The notes beneath the pieces are model-generated. The model ran no database searches, was not told where the DNA came from, and was given only the letters and a program-made list of their open reading frames with translations. This document shows positions 25,677 through 33,193 of a stretch of 34,089 nucleotides of DNA, piece by piece (position 1 is the stretch's first letter; the number at the start of each line of letters is the position of its first letter). Position numbers and translations under genes: made by a program. The stretch comes from an uncultured bacterium (GTDB lineage: Bacteria > Bacillota > Clostridia > Oscillospirales > Oscillospiraceae): NCBI GenBank assembly GCA_947176765.1, contig CAMWRX010000024.1, positions 1-34,089 of the forward strand, in the 5' to 3' direction.

Positions 25677-25708
25677 AGGCACCCGCCAGAGATGGCAGGT
25701 GCCTTTTT
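25677..25708 (+). terminator. Terminator after the HTH gene
   Basis: GGCACC-C-GCC pairs with GGC-A-GGTGCC around AGAGAT and runs into TTTTTAT. Confidence 0.85.
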
Positions 25709-25899
25709 ATGTCAAGACTATGTCAAAATCCAGTGAGGTCGGATATATAAGTAGAGCGAGCTTGTCAGCCCTACCGCAAAATTGACCGAGAGTGAAGTGG
25801 TTGATAACAAAAAGCAAGTCAAAAAATTTTGCAGAAAGGCTTAAAAAAACCGTCCTCATTGCCTATACAGTGAGGGGAATTTTGAAAGGGGTGAACAGG
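25709..25899. other. Intergenic leader with small inverted repeat
   Basis: No gene is visible. CCTCA (near 25855) and TGAGG (near 25871) form a small hairpin just upstream of the excisionase relic. The rest is AT-rich. Confidence 0.35.
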
Positions 25900-26045
25900 A
25901 TGAAGAGCTAAGGCTACAAAAGCTATGACGAACTATCGCTGTCCCTCAACACAGAGTCGGTGACAAAGGGGCCGGACATGTCGCCGGCCAGCAGTTACGA
26001 ATTGTGGCTGAGTATGTGGGTGAGCAGATCCAGTGCCTGCCGCTG
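25900..26045 (+). pseudogene. Degenerate excisionase relic
   Basis: Starting at ATG 25900 behind GAAAGGGGTGAAC, the text MKS-stop-GYKSYDELSLSLNTESV parallels MKQIVYKSYDELPLMLSVPEV of the intact excisionase at 27911. It continues with SSYELWLS where the intact gene has GAYELVRS. An in-frame TAA after codon 3 and loss of the recognition helix make it non-functional. It shows that another element of the same type once lay here. Confidence 0.7.
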
Positions 26046-26519
26046 AAGTCTCTTGAGATTGTCTTGCATCTCCTCCAGGTACTCGACCTGCAAATAATTC
26101 TGTGAAAACTCATAGCCGAGACACCACGCTCTGCCCCAGCGGTATCTCCAGTCCAGGAAGAGCATTACAAAGTACGGGATGGGTTTTCATCATCAACAAA
26201 AATGTCCCCAAAACTTTGTGCAAAATTTCAGAAAATAAAAGTTCGGTTTTGGGCTTCAAAAGTTGTGGTAGGGGGTCGAGGGCAAAAATTTTTTGCAGGA
26301 AAGATTCTCAACCTCGTTGTGAATCTGGATTAGTAGTAGGAAGATTTTCTCACAGGATCAAAAACTCCCGCTCATACCCATCTCAAACTCAGCAAAATAG
26401 TAGGGAGCATAATTTAAGCCGGCCAAGAACAATGGGTCTCTGCCAGCTGTTGGGAGGGGATAATAGGAGCCTATGGTAGATAAGAACCAGCCCTCTCAGC
26501 ATAGTAGAAGGAGGTTGCA
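26046..26519. other. Gene-poor stretch before the replication-type HTH gene
   Basis: No supported gene on either strand. A 56-codon minus frame (25995-26165) has protein-like text but no ribosome site. The AT-rich part at 26180-26420 has no clear repeat. A transfer or replication origin could lie here, but nothing diagnostic is visible. Confidence 0.3.
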
Positions 26520-26837
26520 ATGAGCATTTTAGGAGAACGGTTTTTCAAACTCAGCAACGCGCTATTCTGTTATCACCTGACACCCATCCAGTTCACAGTG
26601 TACAGCTTTTTGGTGAGCAGCGCAGGCCAGAAGGGAAACTGCTGGCCGTCCATGAAAACCATTGCAGCGAGCTGTGGATGTTCTGCCAATGCGGCGAGAG
26701 AAGCTATCGCTGTGTTGGAACAGCGTGGATTCATTCGGCGGGTCAAGCGATACCAGGATCGACCAAACGGCAGTGTCAGACAGACCAGCAACGCGTATTA
26801 CATTTTGGAAGCGCCGCCGCTCCCCATCTCCCGGTAG
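26520..26837 (+). CDS. Replication-initiator-type winged-HTH protein
   Basis: ATG 26520 is behind AGAAGGAGGTTGCA; the product is 105 aa. The text FFKLSNALFCYHLTPIQFTV, GNCWPSMKTIAASCGCSANA and AREAIAVLEQRGFIRRVKRY is a winged helix-turn-helix as found at the N-terminus of plasmid/ICE replication proteins and in stand-alone element regulators. Only this domain is present. The last codons form the left arm of hairpin repeat R4, so the 3' end may have been replaced by the repeat. Confidence 0.7.
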   Translation: MSILGERFFKLSNALFCYHLTPIQFTVYSFLVSSAGQKGNCWPSMKTIAASCGCSANAAREAIAVLEQRGFIRRVKRYQDRPNGSVRQTSNAYYILEAPPLPISR

Positions 26838-26896
26838 CCCCCCACCCCAGGAGATGGAGGGGAAGTACATGAACAAGACGAAGGGGAACAAGTAAA
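26824..26896 (+). repeat. Hairpin-plus-GAACAAG-tail repeat, copy R4 with changed stem
   Basis: CCATCTCC (26824-26831) pairs with GGAGATGG (26850-26857). The tail GAACAAGACGAAGGGGAACA then AGTAAA is nearly identical to the other copies. The stem sequence differs on both arms yet still pairs perfectly, so pairing is what is conserved. Confidence 0.65.
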
Positions 26897-27269
26897 TCCC
26901 TCCGCCGCAGGGCAAGTGCCGGCATGAAGGGCTTGATCGGTTGAGCAAGACGAGGGAGATCCATTGGTCAGTGAGAGCCAGGAGCCTCCTCTTTCTCTGC
27001 CGGGAGCAGCCCAAAACCGTAAAGGCCACTGTTTCGCGTTGTGTGGCCGTTTGTGCCCGCCCTACGGGCCGGGTGGCATCCGTGCACCTCCCACCCCGTA
27101 AAACGCGGTGTTGGCCCGTTTGTAGCCCGATGTGGCAGAGCAAAGGTTTCAGCCCCATCATGGCCCCGGCTTGCCTGCTGCGGAACGCCCAAAGGGCGGG
27201 GGTTCGAGGGCAACGCAGAGGGTTTGACAGGGCAGTTCGGAGGTTCGATTTTACAGCGGGATAAAGCGG
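26897..27269. other. GC-rich non-coding stretch
   Basis: No gene is supported; the frames present overlap each other and lack ribosome sites. The palindromic GCCCGCCCTACGGGCCGGG and CGCCCAAAGGGCGGGGGTTC resemble sequences near relaxase and transfer regions of gut Firmicutes elements. That is only a resemblance. Confidence 0.3.
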
Positions 27270-27464
27270 TGACATCACCGCCTCACACACCATCCCGCAA
27301 TGCGGGCCGGGAATCACGGTTTCGCGGCGGCTTCGGACGTTCTGAGGTTGTTTTGCGGGAAATGCCATGACATCAAATTTTGAGGGCTGACACGGGATGT
27401 GACATCATGAACGCCGGAAAAGCCCGCCGCTGCGGGATTTCTGATGACATGAGCGGTGACATCA
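27270..27464. promoter_or_regulatory. Cluster of five TGACATCA motifs upstream of the RHH gene
   Basis: TGACATCA occurs at 27270, 27368, 27400 and 27457, and TGACATGA at 27445. Three copies are flanked as GGTGACATCA(C/T) or TGTGACATCATGA, so some are partly palindromic. The cluster ends 36 nt before the ribbon-helix-helix gene. Operators for that protein or iteron-like origin sites are the likely readings. Confidence 0.6.
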
Positions 27465-27500
27465 TGCCGAATTTTACGGAAATTTTCAGGAGGAAAAATT

Positions 27501-27914
27501 ATGCCAGAAGAAAAAGTTCGTTTCCAGGCACGTATCTCGCCGGACACAGATCGCAAGATCAAGGAACTGATGCCGAAAGCAAACTGTCAGAGCCAAAATG
27601 AGTTCATTGAACATGCGCTGAAATTTTACTGCTCCTATCTCACCACTCAGGACACCACCGAGTTCCTGCCGCCCATCTTCGTCCACGCCATGCAGGGCAC
27701 ACTCCAGTGCAGTGAGGATCGCATCGCCCGTCTGCTGTTCAAGCAGACTGTGGAACTCAGTATGATGATGAATGTGTTGGCCGCTGGACTGGAGATCGAC
27801 GAAAGCCAGCTGGACGATCTCCGGTGGCGGTGCGTCCAGAAGATCAAAAAGACCAACGGCAGTATCAGCTTCAAGGATACGCTGAGGGAACATAGCAACG
27901 GAGAATTTGAATGA
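27501..27914 (+). CDS. Ribbon-helix-helix DNA-binding protein (MobC/relaxosome-like or repressor)
   Basis: ATG 27501 is behind AGGAGGAAAAATT; the product is 137 aa. The N-terminus VRFQARISPDTDRKIKELMP followed by CQSQNEFIEHALKFYCSYL has the beta-strand plus two-helix pattern of ribbon-helix-helix proteins. The C-terminal part is helical. It overlaps the next gene by ATGA. The TGACATCA cluster directly upstream is a natural candidate for its operator. No relaxase is encoded nearby, so a regulatory role is at least as likely as a relaxosome role. Confidence 0.75.
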   Translation: MPEEKVRFQARISPDTDRKIKELMPKANCQSQNEFIEHALKFYCSYLTTQDTTEFLPPIFVHAMQGTLQCSEDRIARLLFKQTVELSMMMNVLAAGLEIDESQLDDLRWRCVQKIKKTNGSISFKDTLREHSNGEFE

Positions 27915-28120
27915 AGCAGATAGTCTACAAAAGTTACGATGAACTTCCGTTGATGCTCTCGGTGCCGGAGGTGGCGGCAGTGCTGGGCATCAGCAGGGCA
28001 GGGGCCTATGAGTTAGTGCGGAGTGATGGCTTTCCCACTCTGAAAATCGGGAGCAGGATCGTAGTTTCGAAGGAGAAATTTATTGAGTGGGTTAACGCGC
28101 AGACGTTGGAAAGCAGCTGA
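27911..28120 (+). CDS. xis: Excisionase-family helix-turn-helix protein
   Basis: The 69-aa product starts at ATG 27911, overlapping the ribbon-helix-helix stop. LMLSVPEVAAVLGISRAGAY, ELVRSDGFPTLKIG and RIVVSKEKFIEWV form the typical MerR-like excisionase fold, with SRAGAY in the recognition helix and a wing GSRIVV. It should direct the downstream integrase to excision. Its last codons (GAAAGCAGCTGA) lie at the exact point where homology to cassette copy 1 begins. Confidence 0.88.
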   Translation: MKQIVYKSYDELPLMLSVPEVAAVLGISRAGAYELVRSDGFPTLKIGSRIVVSKEKFIEWVNAQTLESS

Positions 28121-28266
28121 CTAAAGTGCTGCCCACTGTGCAATGTGCTTCGTTCAGCGCCCTGTTTTTTTCTACGATGCAGCTCTAAAAACTCTGGACT
28201 TCTCCCCAATTCTTTGGCATTGTTGTTGCTTGCCAAAAGCAACACAATACGAGGGGAGATACCGTT

Positions 28267-28962
28267 ATGAGAAACAGAACAAGAGAAGCAATCTTTATGG
28301 GGATCGGAGTGCTGGCCGGACTCGCACTGAGTGGCCCGGCGGCTCAGGCGGCAGACTATCTTACCGCCCGTCCCACCACCCAGGCATTCTATCTGGACGG
28401 CGAGAAGATCGGCCTTACCGCCTACCTGATTGGCGGTAGCAACTATGTCCGGCTCCGGGACATCGGCAGGGCTGTAGACTTCGGTGTGACCTATGACGCT
28501 GCTACCAACACCGTCTACATCGACAGCACCCAGCCCTACCAAGCTGAGACTGCTCAACCTACAGTTACAGAAGAAAGTGTACAGGCTGTGCTGGCAGATC
28601 TCCGGCAGTTCTATCCACCCGGAACAGTCTTCCCGGCCCCCTACCGCTCTACCAGCAACGGCCCATACAGTCGCGGCATCCACTGCTCCGGCTGGGCCAC
28701 ACTGTGTTCCGACGCGGCTTTCGGCGACCTCCCATGGCGGCGGATAGATCGTCCAAGCTGGGATCAACTTCGACCCGGCGATGTCGTAGAGTATAAAAAC
28801 GAGAAATCATACCACGCAGTGGTCGTAGTGAGAAAGACAGCTGAATATATCGTGGTCACCGAGAGCGGTATGAACAACCATGCTGTCTGGGGCGGGCAAT
28901 ATTTCCGCTGGTGGCTGGAGGAGCAGCCCCATTATATCTGCTACACCAGATATCCACAGTAG
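28267..28962 (+). CDS. Secreted stalk-domain protein with Cys-His peptidase-like C-terminus, copy 2
   Basis: The 231-aa product is a paralogue of the gene at 9028 with the same ribosome site and leader hairpin. The signal peptide and stalk domain are identical to residue 77; the linker is shorter (9 residues fewer) and different. The C-terminal domain is again close, with Cys in GIHCSGWATLCSDAAF and His in YHAVVVV. All candidate catalytic residues are kept, so both copies look functional. Confidence 0.8.
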   Translation: MRNRTREAIFMGIGVLAGLALSGPAAQAADYLTARPTTQAFYLDGEKIGLTAYLIGGSNYVRLRDIGRAVDFGVTYDAATNTVYIDSTQPYQAETAQPTVTEESVQAVLADLRQFYPPGTVFPAPYRSTSNGPYSRGIHCSGWATLCSDAAFGDLPWRRIDRPSWDQLRPGDVVEYKNEKSYHAVVVVRKTAEYIVVTESGMNNHAVWGGQYFRWWLEEQPHYICYTRYPQ

Positions 28963-28979
28963 GTATTCTCAAACGCAAG

Positions 28980-29011
28980 CGGGCGGCGCTCCGCGCGGAG
29001 CGCCGCTCGGG
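28980..29011 (+). terminator. Terminator after stalk-domain gene, copy 2
   Basis: GGCGGCGCTCC pairs with GGAGCGCCGCT around GCGC, followed by GGGTTGTTTCTT. Copy 1 has GCGT in the loop. Confidence 0.8.
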
Positions 29012-29121
29012 TTGTTTCTTCCCGCCATGAAGTTGTGAATGTTTTGATAACTCGCTCTGGATTCGGTAGCTATTCCCACCAGCCTGTGGTATGGTACGTT
29101 GCTGAAAAGGAGGCGAGGAAA

Positions 29122-29418
29122 ATGCGTAAGACCCTGGAAGATCTCTACTTCGGCAACATCACACCCTGCGAACAGGACATGGCCGCAGGCTCAGAATTGA
29201 TACGGGCAGTAGATCGTGTTGCCCGGTGCGAACAGCAGCTCACCGAGCGGTTAGGCGAAGCTGAGCAGGTGATCCTCAACGAGTTAGTCAGCGCCCAACA
29301 CATAGCAGATAGCATCACCGCGCTGGAAAATTTCATCCTGGGCTTTCGGCTGGGCGTCAGAATCATGGCCGAGTCCATGGATACCAATGACGGCGACATA
29401 AAATATGGAGGTGATTGA
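29122..29418 (+). CDS. DUF6809-like small protein, copy 2
   Basis: The 98-aa product has ATG 29122 behind AAAGGAGGCGAGGAAA. The first about 18 and last about 35 residues match copy 1, while the central helix differs (SELIRAVDRVARCEQQLTER versus SELKRAVDRVAHYESQLTEQ, then stronger divergence). It overlaps the TTG start of the integrase. Confidence 0.7.
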   Translation: MRKTLEDLYFGNITPCEQDMAAGSELIRAVDRVARCEQQLTERLGEAEQVILNELVSAQHIADSITALENFILGFRLGVRIMAESMDTNDGDIKYGGD

Positions 29419-30578
29419 CTACGGCAAAGAAAAGAGCAAATGGCGAGGGCAGCTTGAGAAAGCGCCCAGATGGTCGCTGGGAGGGTCGATACACGGCAGG
29501 CCGCGACCCAGTGACGGGTAAAGCCATCTACAAAAACGTGCTGGCCAAAACGCAGAAAGAATGCAAGGAGAAGTTGGAGCGGGCGATTGAGAAAAACGGG
29601 AAGGTGGATGTAGTCCGCAGCGGCAAATACACCGTGGCTGAGTGGGTGCGGCTCTGGTTCGAGACCTACTCCAAACCGTCTATCCGGGAACAGACAGCGT
29701 ACTACTACAACAATTACATCGAGAAGCACATCGTCCCCGGTATCGGCAGTATCAAGCTGGACAAGCTGACCACTCTACAGATCCAGCAATTTTACAACAA
29801 GCTGAAAACCTCCGGACGGGTACAGAGGTACGAGCACATCGAATTGAAGGATAAGGGATTGAGCAACCGCTTTATTCGAGGTGTCCATGGCGTCCTCAAC
29901 TCTGCGTTGGAGCAGGCGGTGAAGGAGCGGCTTATCACCACCAACCCGGCGGAAGGGTGCAAGCTTCCCAAGATTGAGAAGAAGGAGATGAAGGTGCTCC
30001 TGCCGGAGCAGATCGGTGCCTATCTCCAGGAGGCAAACAAGCGCGGCCTGCTCCCGGCGTACTACCTGGAGCTCACCAGCGGCCTGCGCCGGGGTGAGTT
30101 GCTGGCGCTCCTCTGGACTGACCTTGATGTGGAGAACATGACCATCTCCGTGACCAAGCAGGTGAACCGCATCAACGGCCAGCTGAAGGTTAGTCAGCCC
30201 AAGACCAGCAACTCGATCCGCACGATTCCCATCCCGAAGCAGGCGGTGGATCTGCTGATCCTGGAGCACGAGAAGCACCCGGACAATCCGTATATGTTCC
30301 CCTCACCCAAGACGGGGACGATGTACGACCCGGACTCCTTCCGGCACACCCACGAGAAGATCCTGGCGGCGGCTGGGATCGAGCATATCCGCTTCCACGA
30401 CCTCAGGCATACCTTTGCGACGCTGTCCTTGCAGAACGGTGTGGACGTAAAGACCCTCTCCAACACCCTGGGCCACTACAGCGCAGGATTCACGCTGGAC
30501 ACCTACACCCACGCCACCCAGCGGATGAAACGGGAGGCGGCGGACACTATCGGCAGTGTAATTGATCAAGCGATGTAG
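29415..30578 (+). CDS. int: Tn916-type tyrosine integrase, copy 2
   Basis: The 387-aa product starts with TTG 29415 behind GGAGGTGA. Catalytic residues are as in copy 1 (Arg225, His328, Arg331, His354, Tyr364). It is about 98% identical in protein to copy 1, with many silent differences. With intact xis upstream, this is the copy most likely to be able to excise its element. The next gene, on the opposite strand, is the AlbA_2-type protein. Confidence 0.95.
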   Translation: MTTAKKRANGEGSLRKRPDGRWEGRYTAGRDPVTGKAIYKNVLAKTQKECKEKLERAIEKNGKVDVVRSGKYTVAEWVRLWFETYSKPSIREQTAYYYNNYIEKHIVPGIGSIKLDKLTTLQIQQFYNKLKTSGRVQRYEHIELKDKGLSNRFIRGVHGVLNSALEQAVKERLITTNPAEGCKLPKIEKKEMKVLLPEQIGAYLQEANKRGLLPAYYLELTSGLRRGELLALLWTDLDVENMTISVTKQVNRINGQLKVSQPKTSNSIRTIPIPKQAVDLLILEHEKHPDNPYMFPSPKTGTMYDPDSFRHTHEKILAAAGIEHIRFHDLRHTFATLSLQNGVDVKTLSNTLGHYSAGFTLDTYTHATQRMKREAADTIGSVIDQAM

Positions 30579-30630
30579 CTGTAGGGAAAATAAAAGCAGG
30601 CAGGGACAGGCGGATGGAAAATTCCATGCT

Positions 30631-31764
30631 CTATTCATAAGCCAAACCAAATGCGTTTGATAAGGAATTAAAAACCTGTTTCAAAGCATCCTGCAAAGAG
30701 TGATCCTCTGTACATATGCTTTCGAGTGAGTTAACAATATCTCTTTCAATCGGCGCTGATATATCCCAGCCAGTATCGGTGACATAACCTTTTGCATTTA
30801 ATAAGGTCGCTGAAATGTGCCAAGGTTTGGGAACCTTGAGCATATCAAGATGAGTACCATAATTTGTAATAATCCGTATTAACCGTCCTTGCAACGCATT
30901 CCAATTATATACTTCCTTATCTTGACCTCCAGAAATTAAACGTATTTCTGTTGCTTCAATAATTCCGGTGCGGAAAAATTGTGTGTATGTCTGAATAAGA
31001 TTGGTTGAGTGATCAACACCGAAAATACAATAGCCATCTGCATTATATCTATAATTCCAACTACTGCCAGAAAGCGGATGAACAGAGGAGTTACCATCAA
31101 TCTGCTTTAAGTCAACAGTGTTACCTAATTCAAAACTCCATTCCGGGACAATATGTATTACCAGTTTAGCAAGATTTCCCAAGTTTCCAACACATTCATT
31201 AGCTAAAATGAGGGATATTCTCTCTCGCTTAAACTCTCTAATCTTATCCTGTAATCCATTTGTATACAAAAACTCTTTTCGCAGATCATCGATATCCATA
31301 TACATGATGCCATTGACATGGCGCATAAAAAACTCATCCTTATTTCCATCCCAAAAGCTATGGGGACGGGCATAGCTTTTGGGGACAGAAATAACGATTG
31401 CAATATTATCATCATCGAGTTCAACAGGAATACAGTCTATTCCATGCAAATGAGGACGAATGCGCGATAGTACTAACTGTCTAAAGGATGACAGCCAGCT
31501 ATCAAAATCGCCCAGTCCCATACCTGTGCCGCTTAATCTTGTAGGAAGACGATTTTCATCCTCTTGCATCCCAATAACAATTGTGCCCCCGTTTGTGTTT
31601 GCAAAGGCAGCAATTTCTTTCATAAATTTGTCTTTTTGCTTGTCCTGCAACTTTCCGCCCACAAATGAATAATCTTTGTACTCCAGCTCCCTGTTTTCGA
31701 ACATTTGATTGTCAATAAGTGCTTGCAAATCAGCTTTTGTTATGTTCTTTTTACTAAATAACAT
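30631..31764 (-). CDS. AlbA_2/Schlafen-type putative nucleic-acid-binding protein
   Basis: About 377 aa; ATG 31764 is preferred because AAGGCAGG lies 6 nt upstream (an ATG at 31770 and a TTG at 31785 also fit). The N-terminal domain has ENRELEYKDYSFVGGKLQDK, then KEIAAFANTNGGTIVIGMQE, the E-x-K ... I-x-A-F-A-N-T-x-G-G-x-I-x-I-G signature of AlbA_2 (divergent AAA_4) domains. Schlafen family RNases and some anti-phage proteins share this domain. The C-terminal 200 residues are unrecognised. It is AT-rich and convergent with the integrase, typical of cargo at the end of an element. The function as defence is inferred. Confidence 0.85.
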   Translation of the reverse strand: MLFSKKNITKADLQALIDNQMFENRELEYKDYSFVGGKLQDKQKDKFMKEIAAFANTNGGTIVIGMQEDENRLPTRLSGTGMGLGDFDSWLSSFRQLVLSRIRPHLHGIDCIPVELDDDNIAIVISVPKSYARPHSFWDGNKDEFFMRHVNGIMYMDIDDLRKEFLYTNGLQDKIREFKRERISLILANECVGNLGNLAKLVIHIVPEWSFELGNTVDLKQIDGNSSVHPLSGSSWNYRYNADGYCIFGVDHSTNLIQTYTQFFRTGIIEATEIRLISGGQDKEVYNWNALQGRLIRIITNYGTHLDMLKVPKPWHISATLLNAKGYVTDTGWDISAPIERDIVNSLESICTEDHSLQDALKQVFNSLSNAFGLAYE

Positions 31765-31819
31765 ATTCATCCTGCCTTTTAACAAATTTTAGACGTAATT
31801 GTAATTATTTGGCCAACTT

Positions 31820-32091
31820 CTAATACATCCTCATCAACTCCGCCACGCAGCTTGTCGCAATGGTCGTCGCAATATCAAACCCATACGCCTGCATCACAGC
31901 CCGGTCATTCTGCTGGTGGGCTTTCCGTAGCTCCGGCGGGATGGCAATCTCGTCGTAGAGGTCGGCAAGGGAATAATCCAGGTACAGAGCGCAGGCGTCC
32001 AGGATGGCCTGGTCGGTCTGTTCGATTTTGGCTTGCCGGCCCAATCGGCGGCAAACTGTTTTGCGGCAGTGCGGCGCTGTGTATCTGTCAT
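31820..32091 (-). pseudogene. Internally deleted type IIG (MmeI-like) methyltransferase relic
   Basis: The N-terminus from ATG 32091 reads MTDTQRRTAAKQFAADWAGK, the opening of MmeI-like restriction-methyltransferases of roughly 900 aa. Directly after it, with a frame change near 32040, comes AKIEQTDQAILDACALYLDY then SLADLYDEI-PPELRKAHQQND, their C-terminal end. Everything between, including the nuclease, S-adenosylmethionine and catalytic motifs, has been deleted. The ribosome site GGGGAG remains. Confidence 0.75.
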
Positions 32092-32280
32092 GGCGGTGCT
32101 CCCCATCTGTTTTTTACAGGATACCATACAAGACCGTATTTTTCCAGAGCAATCTATGAAATCCACGATAAGCGACTGACAAATCTCTGCTCTGTGTGGT
32201 ATCCTGCGATACTACCTCACGGGAGCGCCAACTGAATAGACTAATCTGATTGATACAGACAAAGCCGGTTACATGGCGAA
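32092..32280. other. Spacer with no gene
   Basis: Nothing convincing was seen apart from AT-rich sequence upstream of the methyltransferase relic. Confidence 0.3.
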
Positions 32281-32508
32281 CGGGAAGCGCATGACCTTCG
32301 GCAATTCCTCAAAAGCGTCCGAAAGTACACTGACCCGGATAAACTGACAGCAGAAATGCTGAATAAACTGGTTGACAAGAGCAGTGGACATCGCAGACAG
32401 AAAATCGAGATTTACTACAAAGCCGCTGGAATTATCGACATCGCTGACGACCTATGCGAAGCCGGGGACGGCAGGGGTCAACGGCGTAAAACCCGAAAAA
32501 CGGTCTAA
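32281..32508 (+). pseudogene. C-terminal relic of a large serine recombinase (DUF4368 region)
   Basis: The frame gives FLKSVRKYTDPDKLTAEMLN, KLVDKSSGHRRQKIEIYYK and ends at TAA 32506. The K-Y-T-D ... L-T-x-E-x-L-x-x-L-V-D-K ... Q-K-I-E-I-Y-Y pattern is the conserved DUF4368 end of large serine recombinases of gut Firmicutes elements. No catalytic N-terminus is present, and an in-frame stop lies upstream at 32251. Confidence 0.75.
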
Positions 32509-32513
32509 AAAGG

Positions 32514-32545
32514 CAGGACTGTGACCTTTTACAGTCACAGTCCTG
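32514..32545. terminator. Perfect hairpin after recombinase relic
   Basis: CAGGACTGTGAC (32514-32525) pairs perfectly with GTCACAGTCCTG (32534-32545). It lies 6 nt after the relic's stop and is probably its original terminator. Confidence 0.7.
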
Positions 32546-32568
32546 TAGTACATAAATACTTCGTTGCG

Positions 32569-32600
32569 GCACCTCGCTTGAAAAGCGTAGTGCTTTTTTT
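32569..32600 (+). terminator. Terminator with T7 tract
   Basis: GCAC-CT-CGCTT pairs with AAGCG-TA-GTGC around GAA and runs into seven T residues. Confidence 0.75.
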
Positions 32601-32699
32601 CATACCCAAAATACTGCTGGTGCGGCGGACACAGCAGGTTCCTGCAGTACCGGGACTGACCGGACAAAAAGGACAGCAGGCATAAGGAGGTAAACATCA

Positions 32700-32828
32700 T
32701 GTTGGAATGGCTCAATGCGATAAAAAGCAGGAGCAATGGAAATCCCCGTCCGCTCATGCCTGCGCCGTTATATCCCGCCCACCATCTATTGGAGGGAGCC
32801 CACCTCACCAAATGGTGGGGTAATTGAA
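32700..32828 (+). CDS. Small ORF running into repeat R5, probable truncated gene
   Basis: ATG 32700 has a strong ribosome site (ATAAGGAGGTAAACATC). The frame starts MLEWLNAIKSRSNG and continues into the hairpin repeat at 32778, where it ends. The last third is repeat sequence, so this is most likely the first codons of a gene cut by the repeat. No family was recognised. Confidence 0.35.
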
Positions 32829-32852
32829 CAAAACGAAGGTAGAACAAGTAAA
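32778..32852 (+). repeat. Hairpin-plus-GAACAAG-tail repeat, copy R5
   Basis: CCCACCA (32778-32784) pairs with TGGTGGGG (32813-32820). The tail is GAACAAAACGAAGGTAGAAC then AAGTAAA. It starts the second copy of the composite unit first seen at 16126-16562. Confidence 0.75.
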
Positions 32853-32858
32853 ACACCC

Positions 32859-33026
32859 TCACCGACGCCTCTCCGCACGCACGACCTGCTTTTCCCACGC
32901 CTTTTCCGTCCGCCATTTAAGAAACTCCCGCAGCGGGGCCAGATCCTGCCGGGTATCCCACGCCTCCAGCATAGCACAGTATGCCTCGCAATTCTCCTCG
33001 TGGATGGTGCTGAAGGAAATGCCTGC
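32859..33026 (-). pseudogene. C-terminal relic of a Fic/DOC-like protein, copy B
   Basis: On the minus strand AYCAMLEAWDTRQDLAPLRE then FLKWRTEKAWEKQVVRAER ends in TGA at 32859. This copy keeps the frame where copy A has a shift. An upstream in-frame TGA (in VSG-stop) breaks the link to the rest of the gene. Confidence 0.45.
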
Positions 33027-33086
33027 GGAAGCTCAGCCGGAAACAAAAGCCTCCCCGTGCTGCCCGCTCCATTGTGTCCTATCGGC

Positions 33087-33135
33087 GTATGGGTCGCGGT
33101 CTGGGTCTTGCGCTGACCCAGACTTTTACCCATAC
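33087..33135. repeat. Perfect nested palindrome, copy B
   Basis: GTATGGGT (33087-33094) pairs with ACCCATAC (33128-33135), and inside it GTCTGGGTC (33099-33107) pairs with GACCCAGAC (33115-33123) around TTGCGCT. It could be an integrase arm or core site, or an RNA hairpin. It lies 59 bases from the tRNA-Val half. Confidence 0.7.
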
Positions 33136-33158
33136 GGATTTTATGCAAAAAAGTAACA

Positions 33159-33192
33159 AAAACGCCCGATTTCTTGCGAAATCAGGCGTTTT
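33159..33192. terminator. Terminator hairpin next to tRNA-Val half B
   Basis: AAAACGCCCGATTTC pairs with GAAATCAGGCGTTTT around TTGC with one mismatch. It is the counterpart of 16482-16515. Confidence 0.85.
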
Positions 33193-33193
33193 C

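Larger units (their letters stand above)
28111..30578 (+). mobile_element. Integrase cassette copy 2, part of a fuller element
   Basis: Same three genes and terminators as 8872-11366, preceded here by intact xis, a ribbon-helix-helix gene and a replication-type HTH gene. It is a Tn916-like integration module without recognisable conjugation genes, so the element is non-autonomous or decayed. Confidence 0.8.

Noticed and set aside
25995-26165. 56-codon minus-strand ORF with Trp/Tyr-rich text
   Set aside because: Protein-like wording, but no ribosome site and a stop a few codons upstream; could be a relic, not enough to call.
26897-27269. Origin of transfer
   Set aside because: Inverted GC-rich motifs resemble some relaxase-proximal regions, but there is no relaxase gene and no diagnostic nic site.
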